Positions 57,241 to 64,000 of a DNA stretch of 64,000 nucleotides are shown here, one piece after another. Below the pieces are notes generated by a model, which made no database searches, was not told the origin of the DNA, and saw only the letters and a program-made list of their open reading frames with translations. Position 1 is the first letter of the stretch. Each line of letters opens with the position of its first letter. The position numbers and the translations under genes are program-made. This DNA is from Choristoneura fumiferana (Eukaryota; Arthropoda; Insecta; Lepidoptera; Tortricidae), in NCBI RefSeq assembly GCF_025370935.1, contig NC_133485.1, positions 11,203,412 to 11,267,411 on the forward strand. Reading direction: 5' to 3'.

Positions 57241-57555
57241 GGCTTAGTCTACACTCTCGGCATTTTCTGACTAGATCCTCGATATCTTTATCAATGTTTC
57301 TCCAGTATACAAATCCTCGTGCTAGGAGCTTCATTTTTACAACACCGAGATGTCCTGTATGTATGTCCTGGAGAACAGCCTGCCTTAATGTGATTGGGAT
57401 CATGACCCTAGTGCCTTTCAAGATGCATCCATCCTGTAACGTCAGTTCGTTGTCATTGTACCCAAGTCGCGTAACACTTGTTCCTGACTGCAAGGCCCGT
57501 AGTATTTCCTCGTATTCTGAGTCTCTTTGAGTTTCTTCTGCAATCTTTGTCTGTC
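57194..57555 (-). pseudogene. Integrase N-terminal HHCC zinc-binding part
   Basis: The ORF 57493-57194 contains the HHCC motif: H45, H48, C78, C81 in IHTGHLGVVKMK ... RKCRECR. Its frame continues upstream to about 57555, where it must join the RNase H frame by a one-base shift. It binds zinc and helps multimerise integrase. Confidence 0.8.
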
Positions 57556-57855
57556 TATTGATATGTTGTTAATTTGTTGGATCTGAAAGGCGCAGTGAAC
57601 ATCAATTATGTTTGTAGCAATTTTGTCCACTGGAAATCTGGATAAGTAGTCTGCATTACTGTTTTCAGCTGATGTTCTGTATTCTATAGTGTAGTCAAAA
57701 CCAGACAAGAAATGTGCGTAATGGAAAAGTCTCATTGTGCTCATTGCAGGTAATGTTTTATATGGATTGAATATTGTTGTTAAGGGTTTATGGTCCGTGA
57801 TAAGTATAAACTTTCTGCCGTAACAGTAATGGAAAAACTTTTTTAGTCCCAAAAA
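57442..57855 (-). pseudogene. RNase H C-terminal part and connection
   Basis: It contains ITDHKPLTTIF and later SGFDYTIEYR, then NADYLSRFP, conserved in the RNase H and tether region of Ty3/gypsy polyproteins. It starts at a frame break in a T-run near 57855 and ends in a frame break near 57555. Confidence 0.8.
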
Positions 57856-59137
57856 ATTGATGTTGCTTCTTTATCGATCTGGCTATATTTCTTTTCGCTG
57901 GTCGTGAGAGAACGCGATGCGAATGCAATAGGCCTGTCCGACCCATCTGCCAGCCTGTGTGAGAGCACTGCCCCGAGCCGCTGCACGAAGCGTCTGTAGC
58001 GAGCACTAAGGGCTTATTCTGGTCAAAATGGACTAAAACCCGTTCACTCAAGATTTCTTGTTTAATCTTATTGAAAGCCTCTTCGCAATTTAGTGACCAT
58101 ACAAAATCTTCATTTTTCTTTAATAAATTATTTAATGGACTCGAGATTGAAGCCAGATTAGGTATGAACTTATTGTAGTAATTGGCCATACCTAAAAATG
58201 TCCGCAATTCATTAATATTGTTCGGACGGTTGGTGTCAAGAATCGCTTTGACTTTTTCTTTTGTTTTGTGTAGGCCGTTCTTATCAATTGTATGACCGAG
58301 GTAATTGATACATTTTTGCATGAAGTGACATTTGTCTTTGTTAAGCTTTAAATTGCTTTCCTTAAATTTTTGTAATACGAGTTTAAGTCGAGTAAATAAC
58401 TGTTCTTCAGATGATCCTTGTATGATAACATCATCAAAGAAGCACTTGACACCTGTGATGCCCTGTAGTAATCTGTCCATGAACTTCTGCCACAAGTTGG
58501 GTGCTACCTTTACGCCAAACATAAGGCGGTTGACTCTGTAGGTGCCTTTGTGTGTGCTCAGTGTCTGCATCATGGCGCTTTGTTCGTCCATAAGCATGTG
58601 TAGGTAAGCCTGGCTGATGTCTAATGTACAGAAAACTTCGCCGCCGTTCATCTCCGCTAGAATGTCTTCGATGATGGGTATCGGGTACTGTTCATCTTTA
58701 ATGTACTTGTTTAAAGTTACCTTGTAGTCGGCGCATAGTCTAATGCTGCCGTTCGGTTTAACAATAGGTACCACTGGCGTGCCCCACTCCGAGTTATCTA
58801 TTTTTGTAATGACTCCTTGTTGACAGAGCCGTTCAATTTCTTCGTCTACTTTTTCTTTTAGTGCGTAGGGTATTCGCCTCGGCTTGATGAAGATAGGTGT
58901 CGTATTATCCTTCAAGGCGATGTGGCCTCTGTAGTCAGGAATGCAGCCTAACGTGCCGTCAAATACGCACGCGTACTCTTTCAAAAGGTCATCGAGTTGA
59001 GGAAGCATGTTCTCTTTGACCATGTTGATTTCTGCCAGGTTTAGCTTTATTGAACGTATCCACGCTCGACCAAAAATAGGGTCTACGTTTTGTTTGATTA
59101 TGTACAGCTTACCGTTAAATGTTTGGTTCTTATATTT
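57788..59137 (-). pseudogene. Reverse transcriptase and start of RNase H
   Basis: The longest intact piece (411 codons from the ATG at 59023, open upstream to about 59137). Counting from that ATG: RLCADYK at 95-101; catalytic Asp135 in TLDIS; RLMFGVKVAPNLWQKFMDR at 166-184; the FFDD box at 195-198, a variant of YxDD, with both aspartates present; LNKDKCHF at 227-234; LGHTIDKNG at 242-250; and RTFLGMANYYNKFIPN at 274-289. RNase H begins at VLATDAS (D344), and the frame breaks shortly after, near 57985. It would copy the element RNA in cytoplasmic particles. All visible RT catalytic residues are conserved. Confidence 0.9.
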
Positions 59138-59292
59138 ACAGGTGACATAGCAACACCAAGAGGTTTAATAATTTCTCCCGTGTAAGTTCGCATTGTGACA
59201 TCGGTTTTGAATATTTTCTGTCTCGACTGAATTTTCTTGAAGTCTTCGAATGACATTGATGACAGCGCAGCCCCTGTGTCTTTTACCGTCAA
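59098..59292 (-). pseudogene. Aspartic protease fragment
   Basis: DTGAALSS gives the retroviral-type DTG/A active site at the start. SFEDFKKI and GEIIKPLGV follow, as in gypsy proteases. It is broken from gag near 59288 (in an A-run) and from RT near 59140. Confidence 0.75.
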
Positions 59293-59899
59293 TGTAAACG
59301 TTAATCATATATTTATCCGTATTATTGGATCGGATAATATTGGTGTTCCATGGTGTATCATCATCGATGGTGCCGTCTGTGTACGTTTCTTGTAACGTTG
59401 GTGAATTTTCTGTTTCAATTTGGTAGTTAGTCTTCGCTGGTTGTAAACAAACTCGTGCCACGTGTCCTTTACGTTGACATTTGTTGCAGACGTCGTTGAT
59501 GCATTTGCAGTCGTGTGCGCGGTGATCGGTGCTTCCGCAACGAAAGCATTTGCCTCGTAAGTCTCGTATAGATAGAGGTACCTTATTGTTCGTCGTTCGA
59601 TTCTTGGACCGGGTATTTACTTGATAGCTGCTTTTGGATGATTGTGTTATGAACTCGCTATCCAATTTTGCTAGTTCTATTGCAGTTGCGGTACGAACTA
59701 GGTCGACAAAATTTGTTACGGTTTGCTTCTCTAAAATCTTTGTTTTTATGTCGCTGTCGCGTAGTCCTCGGATAAACTGTAATGTTAAAAAGTTGTTGCA
59801 GATAGATTTCTTGCAGTTGTCGCATGTAAATTCACAATCTTGTGCTAAGCGCTTCAGTTCTGATGTGTATGTCATTACAGATTCATCAACTTCTTGCAT
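59165..59899 (-). pseudogene. Gag C-terminal half with two CCHC knuckles
   Basis: Knuckle 1 is C118-x2-C121-x4-H126-x4-C131 (CFRCGSTDHRAHDC) and knuckle 2 is C138-x2-C141-x4-H146-x4-C151 (CNKCQRKGHVARVC). Two knuckles are characteristic of mag-lineage elements. Basic residues before them fit nucleocapsid RNA binding. The frame is offset by one base from the N-terminal gag ORF (junction near 59890); after about 59288 it reads out of frame through the protease. Confidence 0.85.
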
Positions 59900-60541
59900 T
59901 CGTGATATAATTTATGCTGGCACGCCCAAATACTCGGTTTGGGGTCTAAATACTCTGTTAAGGTTTTGATAAGTACCTCGTACTCTAGATCGCGTGGGTC
60001 TGAAGGTGAACAGAGGTCGTACGCCTTCTGGAGTAGTTCCGGTGGTAAAGAAGATAATAGCATCAGAGTTTTTGTACGCAGGTCGTTGTAATTATGTAGT
60101 TGTATGTACATTTCTAACCGATTTACAAAATTTTTAAACGTTTCTTTTGCTTGGAAAGGTTGGAAATTAATTCTGGGTGAGCTTGAGGTTGAGGCGGTCG
60201 CGTCGGGCGCGCCTTCGCTGCGCGGAGTGGCGAACAGCGTCGACGGCGCCGCGGCGGGTGGCGCGGGGCGTAGTGCTTGTAGTTTCAGTTTCAGTTGTAA
60301 AATTTGTTCTTGTGTATTGTACCTCTGTTCGATTTCAGCTTCGAATTCCGTTTCGTTTTGACATTCGATGTCTGACTGTACCTGATCGAATTTCTTTTCA
60401 TAATTTTCTAAGTTTGCGAGTCTTATGTTGGCTTCGTATTCAGTAAAATTTCCGTCAATTTGTATAAGTTGGTTTTCAGCTTCGTCAACTGGCGCCGCGT
60501 ATCGATGCACGTGTTCTGTGTAGTCGTGTGAGTTCGTCCAT
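59875..60541 (-). pseudogene. Gag N-terminal part (matrix/capsid-like)
   Basis: The open frame 60510-59875 includes a Glu-rich, probably coiled-coil segment (residues ~10-75), a Pro/Ala-rich linker (~80-110) and a capsid-like part with SLPPELLQKAYDLCSP and YLDPKPSIWACQHK. The best start codon is the ATG at 60541, 12 nt after the LTR, but that frame closes after 18 codons, so another frame break near 60490 is likely. The 60510 start is a GTG and is probably not the real one. Confidence 0.75.
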
Positions 60542-60552
60542 CGTCGCCAATT

Positions 60553-60673
60553 TGTAGTATATTCATTAAAACATTGCTTAGATACAAATCAAATCATGTA
60601 TTTCAATGGAATGGAAATCAAAATTACATGTCAAACGTCAGACTTGTCAGTCATGCCTAAAGAGGTATAAACA
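60553..60673 (-). repeat. 5' LTR
   Basis: 121 bp, differing from the other LTR by one T. On the minus strand it reads TGTTTATACCTCTTTAGG to TATACTACA. No obvious TATA box is present; such short LTRs may rely on initiator-type promoters. Confidence 0.9.
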
Positions 60674-60766
60674 GGGTACTATGCAATTTTTATTGGCTAT
60701 CGCTATAGTGATAAAGATAAACGATTTTTTTTGTAAACGGAGTCGCAGGCAACAGGCTAGTACTAT
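60674..60766 (+). mobile_element. Helitron-like fragment, right part of the target
   Basis: It resumes the sequence interrupted at 56327 and ends AACGGAGTCGCAGGCAACAG then GCTAGT, like 63799. Confidence 0.5.
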
Positions 60767-62170
60767 CTTAATTTTAATTTAGTCAACAAACATTGTATAG
60801 TATTTGCAGGGTTCGTAAAATGTGAGCAAAATTCATTAAAGTACTAGGGTTGACATAATTGGGATGTCCCAATTTTTGACAACATACAATAAATCGAAAA
60901 CCATTTGGAGAAATACGCTTTGTGAAGCGTTTTAAGAAATCAGATTCCAAAAATGTGATAAACTGAATTAAATAAACCAAATTTAAGTAATGACCCTCAT
61001 TCGACCCCTGCAGTGTCCCGTCATAAAGGCAGTTATAAAGCAGGTCTACACTCTTAAGCAAATTGACAGTTTCAAATGTTGCTGTCCTGCTTATAATAGC
61101 AAAGAGTGACAAAGATAGAACTTTAATCACATGATGCGCTTTAAACAGTTGTCATTTATCGTAAAGTCCGAAATGTATAGGAGTATTCCCAATGTATTTT
61201 AACAAATTAAATTACTACGTTACAAGTAAATACAAAAGAATATAAATATCAGATTTTAATAAAAAATATCTATTTACTATCACACCATTAAACAAACATA
61301 GGAATAATCGAAGCTTAAAGAAGAGAAATAAATAAAAATATTCATGTCATTTAGGACCCTAAGCCGTGCTTGAATTATTGTCAAATTGTAATGCCACAGA
61401 TTATGTTATGTACGACCTGATTTTTTCTAGGCAATGGAACGTGGCTCACTGTGACGTCATCCAGCGTATTTCGTAAAAAAAACATATATAAAATTAAATA
61501 CTCATCCAAATTCCAAATCAAAGAAAATGGTATCTTAAAATATCCTATTCTTTTCAAAAATAAAATAAAAACTATAGGTTATTTTTTTTGGTGCATCCCA
61601 ATTGGTAATTTCATTTCAATCGATTTTTAACGACTTGCAACAATTATGAGAGCCGATATTGATCAAACCACTAGGCTACTATGGTTTTATACCAGTAGTA
61701 CGCAGATATTGAAACTAATTAATCTTGTTTGTTCGGATAAACTGGCGGTTAAATTAATTATACAGCCAGTAGATATTGCGGGAGCCAACTGATCCGATTT
61801 GCCTTGTATTTGCAACCAACTGTTGCCTATCTCTGGCAAGGAACACGGTATCCGGGGTTTAAAATGCTTCCTGCAACGAGAAACAAAAGAAATTGTACCT
61901 GTGGAATAATTGTATTGTGATCTAGATTTATTTATTTTATTATCTAGAAACAATGCATTCTTTTATTTTCCAAATCGCAACTATGTTGGCTAAAATGGCG
62001 TAGCCGGAATCCTTGTATGGCTGTCCAGCCAACGCTTAGCTAAAAACTCTTATTACGAGAAATCTGCAATTTGCTGGATCTTTCTAACCTGGGTCGCTCG
62101 TTTTTCTATGACTTTATATTTATTTATTTAAGAAACAAACAGTCGTTTACAAAAATGGCTTAATAACTAA
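60767..62170. other. No recognised gene
   Basis: A 115-codon minus-strand ORF (60783-61130) and others show no family features. AT-rich. Confidence 0.4.
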
Positions 62171-62175
62171 TGCTT

Positions 62176-62463
62176 ATGATAGGTGGTGCTAATTGAAAAT
62201 CAGACATCTTGGAAGTGTTCTTTATTTGTCTCCTTCACTCATCTACAATTCTCATATCTTGCTATCTCTGTCGGTATTGCCCTTACATGCCCTTTGAAAT
62301 TTAATTTAAAATTAATCTTTATTTTCAATTACATATCCTGTCCGCAGTGACATGATAGGTGGTGCTAATTGAAAATCAGACATCTTGGAAGTGTTCTTTA
62401 TTTGTCTCCTTCACTCATCTACAATTCTCATATCTTGCTATCTCTGTCGGTATTGCCCTTACA
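62176..62463 (+). repeat. 112-bp direct repeat, two copies
   Basis: ATGATAGGTGGTGCTAATTG ... TCGGTATTGCCCTTACA occurs at 62176-62287 and again, base for base, at 62352-62463, separated by 64 bp. It is a recent local duplication, or a repeat with direct ends. Confidence 0.85.
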
Positions 62464-62478
62464 CTTAAATTTAGACCA

Positions 62479-62612
62479 GCAGCCGTATTGTCTAACGCTT
62501 TCGACGCTCGTGATCGCAATCAAATGCCAGATTTCGCATACAAAAACTGTCATTTTATTGCGATCGCGAGTGTTAGAAACTTTAGGCAATACAGCCTCTG
62601 GTAATAGAATTA
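62479..62612. mobile_element. Foldback MITE (GCGATCGC type)
   Basis: AGCCGTATTGTCTAACGC then TTTCGACGCTCGTGATCGCAA on the left pairs with TTGCGATCGCGAGTGTTAGA then AACTTTAGGCAATACAGCC on the right, about 42-bp imperfect arms. Half copies are at 33480-33550 and 38220-38262. Confidence 0.65.
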
Positions 62613-63074
62613 CAACATGTTACAGAAAAATAATAATTAAATACTTAAACAAAACATTAATTGAGAAAAAATACCAGTAAGCTTTTTTACAGCGGAAATA
62701 TAGCAGTTGAATTGGCCAATATTTTTAAGTGAGTTTTTCATTGCCATTGAATAGCTTGTAGGTATGTCGCGTTCTGCACTGCATGTTATATTGTAGGGTA
62801 AAAAGAAGAATAACCATAATTAACCATGTTAGCGAGTTTAATATTATAAAATTAGGCATCCCATAGATCTATATCAGTTTCTAATTACATTCCACTCAAC
62901 TCCATAACGCAATATTAAAGGATCTCGATGCAACCGACCCTTGGGGCAGCCTGTAGATTGCCTGTCATACCTAACGTTAACACAATCATAGCATCCGGAC
63001 GTGAGGATGGCTATATGTATGGAGACAATATACATGTAAGCTCCAGATGATTGTAACTGGTTACTCGGTAGCTA

Positions 63075-63439
63075 GGGTAAATCGTCAATTAATGGCCACC
63101 TTACACTAAAAATGAATTCTAGACTCCTATAAACAGAGTTTATTTTTAGTATAAGGTTCGATTACTGGCCTGGCTACTTTTCAATAACTGGCCACCTTAT
63201 ATTAAGGGGCTGTTTCACCATCCATTGATTAGTGTTAACTGGCGGTTAGGTGTGATGCCGTCTCTATTTGTTTTGTTCGAATAGACGGAGACGGCATCAC
63301 ATTTAACCGTCGGTTAACACTAATCAATGGATGGTGAAACAGCCCCTAATAAAATGAATTCTGGTCACCTATAAATAGAATTCATTTTTTTATAAGGTGG
63401 CCAGTTATTGAAAGATTGTCAGTAATTGAAGATTTACCC
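63075..63439. mobile_element. Outer MITE with TA duplication, carrying a nested MITE
   Basis: GGGTAAATCGTCAATTA and its complement at 63423-63439 (one mismatch) form the ends, flanked by TA (63073-63074, 63440-63441). Inner matches include GGCCACCTTA and AATGAATTCT. It is interrupted at 63206-63346. Confidence 0.7.
63206..63346. mobile_element. Intact Harbinger-like palindromic MITE
   Basis: GGGGCTGTTTCACCATCCAT then TGATTAGTGTTAAC is matched exactly in inverted orientation at the other end, and the centre is a GATGCCGTCTC/GAGACGGCATC hairpin. TAA flanks both sides (63203-63205, 63347-63349), the TNA-type 3-bp target of PIF/Harbinger elements. 141 bp, nearly a full palindrome. Confidence 0.85.
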
Positions 63440-63611
63440 TAGGGGACCTATTAGGGTAGCTAGCTTTTCAGATTTTCGGACGGGAATCGAAACACACACT
63501 GTCTCTCGCACAGGGGTTGGTAGGATAGGACACCTCTATCGCGAATAGCTACAGGTGTGGTTTCGAATCTAATCCGAAAATCTTTTTCGTTTTTAAAAAG
63601 TATCTTAAATT

Positions 63612-63799
63612 ATGTTAAGCAAACGTATCCCACTAGTATTGTTTGTTACCACTTCACGTGTAAACCGCTGAACCGATTTACAGTTATACGGTTAGTTTGG
63701 GTAGGACATAGAATAGTTTTTATCCCAGAAAATTGAATAGTTCCCGTGGGATATAAATAAAATTATTCTACGTGGATGGAGTCGCAGGCAACAGCTAGT
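63612..63799 (+). mobile_element. Helitron-like 3' region
   Basis: CACGTGTAAACCGCTGAACC, GGTAGGACATAGAATAGTTT and GGATGGAGTCGCAGGCAACA then GCTAGT. The same order occurs in the sequence split by the LTR element. No Rep/helicase ORF is present. Confidence 0.5.
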
Positions 63800-64000
63800 T
63801 TTGCTACTAGGTAAGTAAGCACGAGATGTACCTCTGGCAACTCTGGCAAAATGTGGACTCACATCATGCTCCATCCATATCACTAGCTATTCTAACTATC
63901 GCCGCTACATCTCGGTTTCAGCCGTCTCATTTTTCTGGACACTCTTCGGCCGAATATTCTGATTCAGTTTTTTAGTTATTTGGTAAGAACACAGGAACCC

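Larger units (their letters stand above)
56328..60673 (-). mobile_element. Ty3/gypsy LTR retrotransposon, probably mag lineage
   Basis: Two near-identical 121/122-bp direct repeats bound a 4.3-kb minus-strand element with gag, protease, RT, RNase H and integrase in Ty3/gypsy order. Two CCHC knuckles, very short LTRs and total size fit the mag lineage first described in Bombyx; this placement is inference. After the 5' LTR comes TGGCGACGATGG, a likely primer-binding site starting 4 nt from the LTR end. Just before the 3' LTR (minus strand) is AGGGCAGAGGCC, a polypurine-like tract. GGGTA lies on both outer sides (56323-56327, 60674-60678), a likely 5-bp duplication. The frame is broken about eight to nine times. 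Confidence 0.9.

Noticed and set aside
59634..59969. Plus-strand ORFs across 56.3-60.5 kb (such as 56382-56732, 57144-57530, 58332-58541, 60104-60446)
   Set aside because: They are antisense to clear gag-pol coding sequence and show no domains.
60783..61130. 115-codon minus-strand ORF
   Set aside because: The leucine/isoleucine-rich composition fits AT-rich chance sequence and no motif was recognised.
1..64000. CRISPR arrays, bacterial operons, rRNA
   Set aside because: No regularly spaced identical repeats with unique spacers, no closely packed ORFs and no rRNA motifs. The sequence is animal genomic DNA.

Overview
This window looks like intergenic or intronic DNA from a moth or butterfly (Lepidoptera). 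It is AT-rich, has no bacterial-style operons, and is packed with repeat types I recognise from lepidopteran genomes: RTE-like LINE 3' ends finishing in GATGATGAT tails, tRNA-derived SINEs, many short inverted-repeat (MITE) elements, Helitron-like ends with CAGCTAGT, Penelope-like insertions and short TTAGG arrays. I find no complete host protein gene. The only candidate host element is a CpG-rich possible non-coding first exon at 16907-17071 (+), with an initiator-like TCAGTT and a splice-donor-like end.

Layout. 1-10 kb: AT-rich DNA with seven inverted-repeat elements, several with clear target duplications (TA at 1752/1886 and 5280/5393, TTAA at 5409/5719), a LINE tail at 1530 and a decayed transposon region at 7.4-9.2 kb. 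10-16 kb: a full-length tRNA-headed SINE (11353-11668, 10-bp duplication), a Penelope-like insertion (14386-14993, 12-bp duplication) and a composite SINE (15379-15793, 13-bp duplication). 16-22 kb: the candidate first exon, SINE and LINE fragments and an unidentified 56-codon ORF. 22-29 kb: a 450-bp foldback element, a 713-bp element with perfect 31-bp ends, a second Penelope-like insertion (26840-27061, 14-bp duplication) and a second composite SINE. 29-45 kb: LINE tails in both orientations, a TTATGA-word array containing TTAGG repeats (36.1-37.1 kb) and a third composite SINE with a perfect inverted duplication (40155-40413). 45-47.5 kb: a pogo-like DNA transposon (45112-47546) invaded by a LINE and another repeat. 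48-55.5 kb: two copies of a GGGTTCCGTA repeat and three inverted-repeat elements. 56.3-60.7 kb: the main coding content, a minus-strand Ty3/gypsy LTR retrotransposon with 121/122-bp LTRs, inserted in a Helitron-like sequence. 62-64 kb: a 112-bp duplication, an inverted-repeat element and a MITE nested inside another MITE.

How the parts relate. The genes that remain belong to mobile elements and nearly all are broken. The LTR element carries gag (two CCHC knuckles), protease, reverse transcriptase, RNase H and integrase in the expected order, but its frame is interrupted about eight or nine times, apparently always by single-base indels, while its LTRs differ by one base. That contrast matters for judging the base accuracy of the whole window. 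The nested insertions give a relative order of transposition: Helitron-like before LTR element, pogo-like before LINE, outer MITE before Harbinger-like MITE.
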